Of a stretch of DNA of 64,000 nucleotides, positions 25,157-37,328 are shown in pieces (position 1 is the first letter of the stretch; each line of letters opens with the position of its first letter). Both the position numbers and the translations under genes were made by a program. The DNA is from Brevipalpus yothersi (taxonomy: Eukaryota > Arthropoda > Arachnida > Trombidiformes > Tenuipalpidae). The notes under the pieces are model-generated. The model was not told where the DNA came from, did not search any database, and saw only the letters and a list, made by a program, of their open reading frames with translations. Location: NCBI GenBank assembly GCA_003956705.1, contig QZCP01000190.1, forward strand, positions 124,001 through 188,000, written 5' to 3'.

Positions 25157-26306
25157 ATGGGAAGAAAATTCGCTTTCGCAGCTCTTGGAGTTTTTGTTGC
25201 CATTCTTCTAGTTGTACTTCTTGTTGCCAAATCTGGCTCTGAAAATAAGAAAATCAGTAAGTTATCGGCCAATTTCATACAGTTATATTATCAAATTTCG
25301 ATGTTGGTCGGGTGAATTTTTCTCCGCGATCAATATAAACTGATAATCATAGACAAATCCGATGGAAAAGTTTATCAAAATTTTTTTTAAGTCGTTGAGA
25401 AATAGAATGAAAAACATGTGAAGCATTGAGGGTCCATGAAAACGATTTCATGTGAAGAGGAAAGAGTAGAGACCTTCACTACTCTCAGGCCGCCGGCGAT
25501 GGTTGATTTAAGTTTATGGATTTCCTCAAGACAGTCGAGAGAGAAAAATATTTAGATTCTTCTCGATAACTACAATCCTAACCAATATCATTATCAATGT
25601 CCCTTCAATATGTTGATACTTCCCACTTGTCTGTCATGGATGATATATAATTTATCGGCAGAATGGTCACCATTGTCCAATCTTTTCTGGAAGAATATTC
25701 AGATTTTTTCGGCATATCAAAAATTTGAGAAAATTTAACCATTTCGACATGTTACTCACGATACCAATCTACCTTTTTTTTACAGGTTTGTGTCGCTCAG
25801 AAGGATGTAAAGTGACCGGTATGTTGACCATCTTTTCACTTTTGATCGTTTCCTCATCTCTTCCTCTCACTATCCATTCTTCTTCTTCTTTTCTCGATGA
25901 GCAACAACCAAAATCTTTTCTTACATCAATGAAAGAGGCAGTTGTGTATGTTGTGTGCATGGAGAAAGTGATAGAGAGAAGCACGAAGCAGCCTCAATCA
26001 TTCCATCTCGTTAAACCATACAATTTGACTGGTCAATTTACACCACAATCATCGTGAAGATTGTTGTTCACATTCTCTCTCTCTTTTTTCTTCTACTCTG
26101 TCTAATCGTCAGACCATCCAATCACTTTCGATTTCACTTCTCATACTGCGACAGTGATTAAGTTAACCCCTATTTTTTCAACACCAATCTTCATGCAATT
26201 CAATGATGGCCAAATTTTCCTCTTTCTTGCGAAACTTTTTTTTCGCTTTCACCATGAATCGTTGATCAAAATCTTCCATTTAAACGGCTTAATTTTTACA
26301 TTGGAG

Positions 26307-26345
<39 letters not shown>

Positions 26346-29300
26346 TTTTTTTCTTTCTCTCTCTTCTCTTGTACTCTATTCTGCTCTTCAATAGTATATT
26401 GGAATATTATTCAAATTGCTTGCCTACTGACACTTCTGTTATCTGGATATACTGTATTTAGAACATTTCAGAGATAACCTTCCCATGAGAACTTCATAAT
26501 ATCAATAAGTTCTTGAATATGCATGACTTTTTCCAACATAAGATATATTTATTTTCATTTCTCGGCTCCAAGGGTTACAGTCATTCAAAGTAATTTTTGA
26601 AAAGTTTATCGATTTATTCTTGACAAATTTCTTGGTCATCTCATAATTTGAATCAGTCTTTGGTGATTTTCATTTTGTCAATTAGTAAGCTACTCTAGCT
26701 TTTTTGTGTTGATATTCGCTAATCCAGGGTAAAAATTAGATTTTGCATGGCTAATTTTTGTTGGCTCCTGGTGAAATCAGCAGTATTTATAAAAAAAATG
26801 AGTGAATTTCAGTATCCAAGGACACTGAAGAGGTGACATGAACCTCACGAAAATTATTCTATTCACATTTCGACTTTCATTACTGACATGTTAAGTATAT
26901 TTTTCATGAAACGATTGAACCGGAAAGTGATCACAATTTCTTCCAAGTTGACTTGATTTGCAATTGATCAGCTCAGCAAATGTAGCTCAGAAGCTGGAAC
27001 CATTCTATCAGGTTCGCTTTCAAGAGTGTGTATGTAAAGCTTTGAGAGACTCATATTGGCATTCGAGGGTGGTTTTGACATGTTTACCTTTCGGAGGACA
27101 CTTAAGGAGAGACAATCAGCATGGTAGCTTCATGTTGTATTGATAAAAACCTGGGTATGATCTCTTTCAAATAGATACCATTCCTTTGCTTCATGATTAC
27201 TCAGTTATACAGATAATCCTGATGCATCTCCATGATATAGTAGCTCTTCTCTCTCTCTCTCTGTTTTTAGTTTTTTGTACATCAATAACAAGAAATGCTA
27301 ATTACTTAGCTTTGAAAATCTTTTTAGACGATAATCATGCAATAGCTTAGTGGGAGTAGGATATATATCTTTAAATATAAAATTATATCACAAATCAATT
27401 GACATACTGTTCGTTACTTGATCGTTCGAGCCATTTTCATCTTTCGATAATGCATCAAATACACATCAATTTACTTCCGAAATATCATTTCTGATCAAAA
27501 AAGTTTTTTATAGCACAATATTCTGATGCACTTAATTTTTTCGATTTTTTCTTCCCAATTTTCCAATACGATTCCAGCACATTAAGTCTCTCTGATACTT
27601 ATTTGATATTTGTTGTTGCTCAATACTATTTCAAGATTTGATTGAATGAAAAGATCAAACCGCTATAGATCTTATTTTATAGACACTAATTTTTTCATTC
27701 TGTTTCTCCAGGTGAAGCGATGGTCAGATTTTTGAGTAGAGACAATAATCCATGCACAAATTTTTATGAATATGCTTGTGGTAAATATATATTCCTGGAC
27801 AAACCAAGGAATCATTCGGTTCTGGGAGAACTACAAGGAAATGTATTAAAGCAGATAAAATGTAAGTATCAATAAATTACCTGAAATGCTTTTTGTTTCC
27901 TCACTGTTTACTGTACCTCTGCATGACTAGCTACCTATATATTCATGATGATAGAAGTTGTGAGAAAGAGAGAGAAATTTTTTTAGAAACCTAAAGTGTC
28001 ATTTGACCATGAAATTGGAAATTGACGTTGAAGGAGAATAAGAAACATTTTACCAACACTTTTCCTACTTTTGCTACTCCTTGATTACTTCAACTCCCGA
28101 TAACTTCAGCCTTTATATATTTGCTGTCTTGTAATATGTTTATTATAATCGTCTCCAATAATTTCCCTTCCTTTGTTTCTTCAAGTACTTTATTGTTTCA
28201 ACTAAGTTTCCATCATTCAACATCTCCATGCACTCCTCAGGACTCTTCAAATTTTTTTCTTAATCAAAACTTGAATCTCAAAGAAAACTTATCATGTTCG
28301 CTACAAACTTGATCAAAATCTTGAAGAATTTTTGCTATCAACATCGATACATTTGATACATTCATCAAGCTTCTTGCCCTGATACCATAGGCAAATCAGG
28401 ATGAAAGAAGTTAATTTTCCAACATGACGATTGATCTGATATCCATCCAAGGATATGACTTTTCAAATACATATATGTATTTAGCTCACTATCTAGCCAG
28501 TTCTAGTCGATGAAACACTTTCAGTTTTTACTCTTTTTCAAGATTTTCCTAGCAAAATGAAACTAAAAATGGTCTCAGTCGAGATTTTTTATTTTCCCTC
28601 AGAAAAACTTATTAATTTGTCAAACTGATCAAGAAATGATGTCCTATGGTCATAAATAAGCTGTGGGTCGATTTCTCAGAGATAATTCAAAAACCTTTCC
28701 CTTTGGCCCAAACTCAAAGAATAGAGCTACTCTTAACCCAAACTCGAATTCAGGTTGATATGATAAGTTTTATTCACACACACTGAAATTGTTGAATTTC
28801 AAGGCTTTTTGAGCATCTCCAAACTCAAGCTAATCTTGTAATAAAATGGTTTATCAATATAAAACCCAAACCCTAAGGGATAGACATTTTTGTAAGCCAT
28901 CATTTATCGCCTGTCTATCTATTACAGACTACTCAATCTTGATTTGTTCAGTGAAACTTGAATGATCCACTTTGAAAACTTATCATCATTATCATTCTAA
29001 TTTTGGCTCCTCATATTCTCTCTTTTGCAGCTTTATTGAGCTCCAGTTTGGTCAGGAGTCCAGTGCCAGTACAACTTGCTTCAGCTTTTTACAAAAATTG
29101 TCTTGAAGCCGGTAAGTTTTTCCTTAGCTTCTGCGATAGAATTATGGGATTCATGGAAATTTGTACGATATTTCAGCTCCATATTATGCGGTCAAGTGGA
29201 TCGAGGAAGAACTCCAAGACATTGGTCAATGGCCATTGGCAGCTGGTGAAGATGAAGAAATAACTGATGAATCTGGAGGGGGTGAGGATGCAGAGCCTGC

Positions 29301-29486
29301 AGCAACATGGGTTGATTCAGTTGTGAAAGCCAGATCTGATTGGAAAAAGAATTGGATCATCGGCGTTTATGTTGTGGTCAATCCGAAAAACAAATCAAAA
29401 TATATCCTGAAGGTTAGTGACTTGTTTTATTTGAGTCGTCATCGAAAATGACTCTATGATACTTGACGTCATTATCAATGATCTTT

Positions 29487-29538
<52 letters not shown>

Positions 29539-29601
29539 NNNNNNNNNNNNNNNNNNNNNNNNNNNNNNNNNNNNNNNNNNNNNNNNNNNNNNNNNNNNNN
29601 N

Positions 29602-29699
<98 letters not shown>

Positions 29700-31655
29700 T
29701 GTATCTGTTTTTGTTCATTCGAATTTTTAATATTTTTCCAGGTCGATCTTCCTGAACCTGATCCATTTTGGGATAATTTGGTTGCTGATGAGAACTCCGC
29801 CAAAATGGAGGAAAAGATAGCTGAATATAAGGAAACAATCAAAACAACTGCTAATAAAATGGGAAGAAAGCGAGATGCAGTCGACAATGAACTCGTTGAT
29901 AGTTTGGTTGAATTTGAGAAAAAATTGGCCTCAGCTAGAAAACAAGCCAAAGAGAAGAAGCAAGAAAAATTCATCACTCTTAAAGAACTTGCTGAGTCCA
30001 ATTCAGAACAATTGGTTGGTATTCATGGCATAAGTTTTCTGACGAACAAACCAATTGATGATTTTTGTCTCTTCAGATCCCTTGGAAAAGAATAATAGTG
30101 GACATTTTCAATGCATCTGGAGTAGCAGTTCCGGAGAGCGAGCAAGTTTTCTATGACCACAATGAGTATTACACGCAATTGGAAGACATTTTCAAGAATA
30201 TGAATTCAAGCACAAAGTGAGTAATTACAGTTAAATTGCCATACACTTAATGAGTGTCTCATCGCTTTTCCACTTTAGAATTGTCAACACCTATATTGGA
30301 TGGAAATTTATTCAAACATTCGGTGGAGAATTGAATAGTCTTCCTTTGGACGAAAAAGTGCGAACTGATCATTGTCTGAACAAAACTTTCCAATATTATA
30401 GTCATGCTCTTAAAAGAATGTATATTGAAAAGTATTTTGAATCTGCCTCACGGATCAGAGCCGATTCTCTCATCAAGAGTATCAAAAAGTACATAGTCGA
30501 CAATCCGAATACACTTTCATTGACCTCCAAAGATCGAGAGATGAGAACTCGTCTAAAAAAGAAGGTACGTATCTTGAGCACAAAACATAATCAGAATTCT
30601 GATAGTCGTCCTATACTTGGATTATAGTTGGAGTCAGTAACAACAGTGATCGCCTATGAAGATTGGATCTCGAAGCGAGAGATGGTCGAAGCATTTTATT
30701 CAGATATCACTGATTATGCTGATAGAAAATTCCTCGGAAATATAGTTGATGCCATCACTGGACAATCTTATAAAGAACTTAGAAAATTAAGACAAAGATT
30801 CCAGCCACCGATAAGCAATCCGTGAGTCCATGATTTTTCAAGCCTATCTACTTGAGATAGCTTTCAAGAGGATACTTCGAATAATTTCAATTTTATTTCG
30901 ATTATTTCGATTTTAGAGATGTTCCTTCCGTCTTAAAACTCGATGCCTATTATGAACAGGATAGAAATCGATTGGGTAAGTTCATCGCTTACTACTCGAT
31001 AGAGAAACGATATGTGTCCCCGATTTCTCCTTTTCTAAACTTTTCGATCTCTATGAAACTCTCTTCTAGTATACGCACCAGGATTTTTGCAGCCACCAAT
31101 ATTTTCTGTAGATGCTCCCCTACCGATCAATTATGGAGCTTTTGGTTCCTGGGCTGCTTGTGATCTCGTTTTCGCTTTCAATAAGAATGGTCAGTAGTTT
31201 GTACTGGTGTTTGAAAATCTGAGAATAAATTTATCTCTTCTATTTTCGATCTCGCAGGATCCGAGGTCGATGATAGGTCTGCGAAGAGAAAATGGTGGAC
31301 CTCAAAGGCTGGAAGTTCATATTCTGAAAGTGTTCGCTGCTTTGACGAAGTCTATGATCCAATTATTGGATATAATAATCGATCTCTTGAAGAAGTTATA
31401 GCCACCGCAGAAGGCATGAGATTGTCATTCGAGGCCTTTTCTGATTTAGTAACCAAATCTCGTGATGTCAGAATCCCAAAACACGTTAAAAATCTATCAC
31501 TAGAGCAAATATTTTTCGTTGCTTTTGCTCAAGTATACTGTTCAAATGATAAGAGGGAACAGAAAGTAGTTAACACACTAATGGAAAAGTATCCACCATT
31601 CTTGGACGCATTTAAGTGCAAAAAATCTATCAAACTTAAGAAGTGTCGACTTTAG
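25157..31655 (+). CDS. Neprilysin-family (M13) protein with destroyed zinc site: probable pseudoprotease
   Basis: Twelve exons: 25157-25256, 25786-25818, 27712-27861, 29031-29111, 29177-29412, 29742-30014, 30077-30216, 30279-30564, 30628-30821, 30917-30975, 31070-31189, 31258-31655. They sum to 2070 nt, 689 residues, close to neprilysin (about 750). A short cytosolic tail and signal anchor (residues 8-24) predict a type II ectoenzyme. M13 marks are NPCTNFYEYACG near the start of the ectodomain, APGFLQPPIFSV, FAQVYCS, and a C-terminal Cys two residues from the end. The catalytic strand aligns without gaps, but HExxH is CDLVF (residues 548-552, bases 31159-31173). The ENIAD motif is EVIAT, losing its Asp. 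The NAYY substrate motif is DAYY. The segment holding the late catalytic His and Arg is missing. It should not hydrolyse peptides; a binding or decoy role is inference. Confidence 0.88.
26310..26337. repeat. (CT)n microsatellite
   Basis: A short CT tract in the second intron of the M13-like gene, followed by impure T/C sequence to about 26365. Confidence 0.95.
29490..29695. repeat. (CT)n microsatellite with N gap
   Basis: CT repeats at 29490-29538 and 29602-29695 surround 63 N bases (29539-29601). The tract sits in the intron between the fifth and sixth M13-like exons, so it does not break the coding model. Confidence 0.98.
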
Positions 31656-32173
31656 GTGACCAGTTGATGAGCTATGAGAATTGAATTCAACTTTCTCTAT
31701 TTAACTTCTTCATAATTCATAAAACTAGAAGCCATCTCCAACTCTTTTGATTCGAAATTTTTTCGTTTTTGCTTTATTCTAATCATCATTTATCTTTTAT
31801 ATCATTGCATCAGCCATCTTCATAGTTGTTTTCAAAAATTCAAAAATTGTTTGATCATTAAAATCAAATTCTTGAAGAATTTACATTTCATCGAAACTCA
31901 ACTCTCTCTATTTTTTGGAGTCTTTCTCTCTCTCTCTTTTTTCTTTCTTCCGTTATTCGAGTTAAGTGAGCCCCAAACGTCATTGGTGACTATTTTTATG
32001 ATTTCAAATTCCTTTCAATAATTGATCCAGATCCATGAGTAAAGGAAAATGATGGAACAAAATCCATAGGCAAAAGAGAGTGAAAGATAGCATGAAACAG
32101 AAAGTTCTTTGTGCTAATTAGGTTTCATATTTTTCGAGTCAATTTAATGATCTACGATCTTGTTTTCACACAC
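31656..32173. other. Intergenic region
   Basis: The 3' flank of the M13-like gene and upstream region of the next gene on the same strand. A CT/T-rich stretch lies near 31920-31950. No gene is seen. Confidence 0.5.
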
Positions 32174-33688
32174 ATGTTTTCTAGACTTCACCCTACCAGA
32201 GGCTGTAGATGGTGCGAGAAGTTTTCAGATCACTCAACATGTAAGTATCTAACTCAACATAGTTGAGCCCAGTTTGCACTTTTCAATAACTTTTGATAAC
32301 TTTTTAGTTTATTCAGCACTTTCATGTTCATTATCGTCTTTTTTGATCAGCACGAGATCATAATTCACCCAAAAATTCCATAGGAAACAATAGATGTCAC
32401 TCAGCTAACAAGCATGCCTTGTTCGAACAAACGATCGTTTGAGCGGTCAAAATATTTCCAATCTCTAATTTTTCTCGACGAGACCCACGTTTTCAGCCAT
32501 TTTGTATGATTTTTTAAGATCAAAATTATAAAGATACTTCAATTTTTTCATTACATCCACTTTGTTGATTGCTTTCAATTCAATTTTACGTGTCCAATTC
32601 AACTAGTTGTCACATCCATCTTCATTCCATTCTATGTTTTATTGGTGACCGGAGTTTCAATCGTTAACATGAATAATCGTGAGTAACCCTTTATATTACA
32701 TTCTTTATGTTCCAATCATCTTTCTTACTGTCACTCTCCAGCCGTAAGAAAAAGTGAACGAGCCAACAAAGTAAGCAGCCACAATGAGTTGGATGATTCA
32801 TTCCCCGACGAAGCAAGGAACACTGATCCAGCTTCCACCGTAAGTGATGATCTTTTGTATGGGTTGATCATAAATTCATTATGAAAATTTTTCCAGGAAA
32901 CTCTCAGGCAAAAATTCATTACAAGAATTTTTCGTCAATGTGCAGATGCCATCTCCTATGGTCTCACCCCTCTCATTCAGAAAGTATACGGACTGAAAAT
33001 TCAAAATTTGAAATTTTCCACTCGAAAACCACTGAAACGAACAGAATATCAGATGTATTCTTGGATCTTCGATGGTGAACTATCACCTGAAGTAGAGATG
33101 AGCACACAGAACCTGATGCCACGCTCTTGCACCCTAATTCTTAAATTTGTGGAAATACTTGACAGCGAAGCTATTCGCCAAAATAAAATTCTTCTGAGTA
33201 ACACGTATAAGAAAATGTGTGAGCAGGAAAGAAGATCCAAGAATTCAGCAAAGAAACGAAAGAATGAGAAAGAGAAAGATGACTTTTCCTATCCACCTGA
33301 AGACATCGAGCTACCTATGATGGTAGTTTTCTATCAAACAAAAGCCCTCAGTCAACTGAACGGCTGTAATTGTTGCCATAGCTGGACAAAAAATTTGAGG
33401 GCTCCTCTCTCCTTCTTCCAGAAAGAGTTTATCACCAAAGACGAATTCGAGCAACATCTGGTTCAGGATACCCTAAGAGTAATCAACATTTCTATCCCAC
33501 GTGCAATGGAGCGTACAGGCGATAGAGATGAAGATCTACCCCTTCAAACATATCAACTGACCCTTCTTCTGAATAATATCCAGAAATTCAAGAATCTTTT
33601 TTCTGCTACTGATCCGATGCCTGAACCACTAAAAGCGTTGGCAGAGAAAATTCAATCTTGCAATGCTTTAGGGAATCTTTTCCCGTGA
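32174..33688 (+). CDS. Unrecognised single-pass membrane protein
   Basis: Four exons (32174-32240, 32607-32678, 32742-32839, 32897-33688) sum to 1029 nt, 342 residues. The frame is kept across all three introns and each site has a good donor and acceptor. A short N-terminus with MFSRLHPTRGCRWC is followed by one hydrophobic segment at about 23-42 (FVTSIFIPFYVLLVTGVSIV). The rest is soluble and charged, with a lysine-rich patch (KNSAKKRKNEKEKDD) about two thirds along and a CNCC motif (NGCNCCHSWTKN). No family is recognised. The start could lie elsewhere because exon 1 is short, but the ATG used is the only one that joins exon 2 in frame. It sits 0.5 kb behind the M13-like gene, without visible homology to it. 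Confidence 0.6.
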
Positions 33689-34334
33689 ATTTCGTATTGT
33701 GATGAGAAAAAGAGTGAGGAATGATCCAATTGTAACTGAGAAAAAATCATAGCCTCAATAGTTAAACTCATCAAGAACAACGGTGAGGCTGGCAAGTAAC
33801 CTTGTGAACAAATTAAAGTATTTGCTAAACTTTACCACTCTGATAAACCTGAACTACATACTGTTCGTGAGTTTTTGTACAACATAAGTAACAAAAATGT
33901 AAAGGCTCTAAATCTCTCTGCAATTGGTGAAACTTCTAGCAAAGTGGACTTTTTTTACAGAAATCAAACAGGGAACATTTGATGGTGCTACAGATCTCTT
34001 GGAAGATCTATTTTTACCGAATGGAAATCTGTTAACTTACTTTCGCTGGGTCATTCTTAGGAAAAGCTTTTAAGGTGAAATTCTAAACCACAATTGAGAT
34101 GTAATTGCGATGTTCCTGCTTCATCGTGGAACCCTTCAATATTGTTCATGCCATGACTGCCTCGATTGAGGAACATTCTGTCGACTTGAAGCTAGAGACT
34201 ACTTCAGGAATATTTATGGGATAGTCAGTACTCTCTGAAACAACGATGGCATAGAAAATCTTGTGAAAAAAATATCCAGTTCGAAGAATCGCAGGAACTT
34301 TTCATTGAAAAAAATTATTTTATTTATTTAAGAG
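33689..34334. pseudogene. Possible decayed coding remnant in intergenic DNA
   Basis: From about 33811 to 33978 one + frame reads KVFAKLYHSDKPELHTVREF and onward, then meets a stop. The next frame continues GTFDGATDLLEDLFLPNGN to about 34075. A third patch (AMTASIEEHSVDLKLETTSG) lies near 34150-34210. Composition is more protein-like than the surroundings, but no family is recognised and chance is possible. Confidence 0.25.
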
Positions 34335-36177
34335 CTATCTTACTTTTCTGAAAGGTATGATCTTAGTTGTGGTTAATGCACACTCTTTTCGTGAACTAGC
34401 TCCCAAGTAGGGGATAGAGTAAGACCATAACCTTTCCTCCTCGACTACATTTAGTTTGGATAACAGTTTTTCAGAATATGATGGAACGACTGGTTGAAGA
34501 AGAATGGCATTAATTCTTATAACTTCCAAGGCAATATAGATAGCTGATGTTAGTGATGAACTGTTTGGATCCCTTTTCACCAAAATCCAAGGTTTGATCT
34601 CGTCAAAAAGTTTATTAGCAAGTCGAACAGGATGCATCATATCTGCCAAACCCCGTGAAAAGTTAGCACTCTCAAAATTTTCCTCAACTTTATTTTTCAA
34701 AGATGCCAGAGAATCAATGATCTCTGAGATGCCAGGTAGCGAAGAAAGCTCGAGATCTGATGGGGTAGCTGGGTATATTTGTTTAGTATTGATAGCTGGA
34801 GCAGTAGAACGTAGAAGTAGATTTCCCAGAGTATCGGCTAGTTCAGAATTCAAGAACCTTTTCATCTGTAGTGGACTAAAATCTAGAAAAAAAGAGGAAT
34901 AACGTTGAATGATATGGAGCAAAGTTTTTCGCTCTATTCCTTACTTGCATCATGAGTAGGGACCGCTTGTCTAATAAAATAATACCGGACACCATCAATG
35001 GAAAATGGTTCTATGAGATCTAGAGGATTCACCACATTCCCTTTGCTTTTGGACATTTTAACATCATTCACAGTCCAATGTGAATGGCAGAGAATTGTTT
35101 TCGGAGGCTCTAAACCTGCAGCCATCAAGAATGCTGGCCAATAAATTGCATGAAAATTTATAATATCTTTTCCGATAACATGACAATCAGGAGGCCATAT
35201 TCGAAGCTCATTAGGATAACCAGACACAGTGAGATAGTTGACCAAAGCATCCAGCCAAACATATATCTATCAAAAATTGAGAATTAAGATCAAAAAGCTT
35301 GGGTGATCTTTTAGAGATTCATACAATTTGTGAATCATCATCAGGAACGGGAATACCCCACTCTAATCGAGTCTTTGGTCTGGAGATTGAAAGGTCATCG
35401 AGTCCTTTGTCGATGACCGAAATGAGATATTCATGAAAGAAAGCTGGCTTGATTGATACTGAACGTGAAGCTAACCAATTTTTGAGATCACCAAGAACAG
35501 CGCTCAGTTTGAACATATAATTTTCTTCTCTTAACCATTCCAAAACATGACCAGTTTGTGAGAAAACTTTAACTCTCTTATCATTTACAATTTTTTCCTC
35601 TATATCATGCGGACCAACAAAAGTTTCATCAGGTACTGAGTACCAGCCTTCATAATAAGACTTGTAAATATAACCATTCTTGGACAAGGTATTCCAGAAT
35701 TGTTGAACGGATTTTTTGTGAGATGGATCAGTTGTTCGTATAAAATGAGTGGGATTTATATCGAATGCTTCACAAAGATTAAGAAATTTGCCAGATATTT
35801 TATCACAAAAGTCAAGCGGTCTCATTTGGCAAGAATCAGCGGCTCTCTGAATCTAAATTGATATGATCATTTAGAACAAGTTCTACAATGATGACTGAAT
35901 TGATCAAACCTTAAGTCCATGCTCATCAGTACCAGTGGAAAAAATGGATTCATTGCAACCTCGCAGTTTATGATAGCGATGAAGAACGTCAGCTAGCAAT
36001 AAGGTGTGAAGATGTCCAATGTGAGGCTCTATGAAAGAAGAAATTTTCAATTAATACGCTGAAGAGAAAGCAAAAACAGTCATTAATCAAACCTCCGTTC
36101 ACGTAAAAGATAGGAGTCGTTACAAAATACGAAGACTTTGGTAAGATTTTGCATAGCAATGAAATTGATAATCGCAT
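34335..36177 (-). CDS. MARS2: Methionyl-tRNA synthetase, mitochondrial
   Basis: Five exons (36177-36093, 36028-35910, 35852-35325, 35266-34945, 34882-34335) sum to 1602 nt, 533 residues, a normal length for MARS2. The first residues (MRLSISLLCKILPKS) look like a mitochondrial presequence. The class I signature is PHIGHL just after TTPIFYVNG, followed by STGTDEHGLK. The KMSKS loop reads KMSKSKGNVVNP. The anticodon-binding helical region follows (NSELADTLGNLLLRS). It charges mitochondrial initiator and elongator tRNA-Met. There is no C-terminal EMAP-like extension, as expected for the organellar enzyme. A TTG upstream keeps the frame open, but the ATG at 36177 is the natural start. Confidence 0.95.
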
Positions 36178-37328
36178 ATCTGTCGTTCTCAAGATTTTCT
36201 GGATATTTCACATAGGAACATGGATTTTAAAGATAAAAAACCCCATAAAACTCTAAGGATATCATTCACTAGAGCGATGTAAGTTTGATTGTGTTAGAAG
36301 TTCATAGGATTAGAAAAATTGGACAATTAGCCAGCTAAAACTCACTTTGAAAATATCAGACATTGTTTAAGAACGCAAAACGTGCTCTCAAGCTGCATGC
36401 TGTTTTCACGTGACATGAGCAGCTGCTCAGCGCTCAGAAAAGTTGGGACAAAGTTGGGACGAGCTGGATCTATTAATCGTTGGTCCAAATCATTTCACAG
36501 AATTCGTTCAGACTACAAAGTAGTTAGAGTGGGACAACATGGTCCAGCATGGTGAGAATTGCTTATAGCAGACTGTCTTATCGGATATCGGGCAATGTTC
36601 CATAATTCTTGTGGGTCTCGCATCACCCATTTTCAATAGAACTGGCCAAAGATTGGCTTTCAGTTGTGACTCATCTAATGATAATCAAAATTTCACCTGA
36701 ATTTACCAATTTAATCCGATTGTTGGAAGAAATTCCTTTGGAAAAATCAAAGAGTGAGAAAATTAGCTTGGAATAATCAATCAAATGCTGAAACATTTTC
36801 CAGATGAATTTTTGACTTGCCGAAACGGTTCTGTTTTATTTGATTTGATTTGATGATAAAATTAGAAAATATAGGAAAACAAAATACATTTGAGTCTTCT
36901 CTCTTGTATGCGGGGAAATTTTCACCAGTTTATATGATTACGAGAAATATCTACAAAAAATTGCCCTGATTCAATGAAGCCTGGAGCTATAAACACCATA
37001 ATTGGAAATGAATTGTCGTGTGATTTTTTCGATGGGAAAAAGGAAATTTTCATAATTTTACAAGAGAAAATTCATCGAATTTCCTCATCTATCGGGTACA
37101 TCACAAGTAGAAGATTAGCAAGGCGTTTTGATTCGAAAAATGTAGAAGGATTGTACTCTTTTGATGATGGTGTATCATCAAGAGAGCAACGCCATCAGGA
37201 CATGAAATGAGGTTGAATGTGATTTCAACTTTCACACGATAGTCAAGTTAACGACATTCAATGATGATAAGTGTCGACGAATAAGCACAACACTTTGTCT
37301 ATCATGAACTATTCAGAGCACTTGAAGG
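36178..37328. other. Intergenic region
   Basis: About 1.15 kb: MARS2 upstream sequence, then the 3' flank of the RMND5-like gene. Only short frames are present; none is supported as coding. Confidence 0.55.

Noticed and set aside
36178..36192. Upstream TTG as a possible MARS2 start
   Set aside because: The ATG at 36177 gives a good mitochondrial presequence; non-AUG start is not needed.
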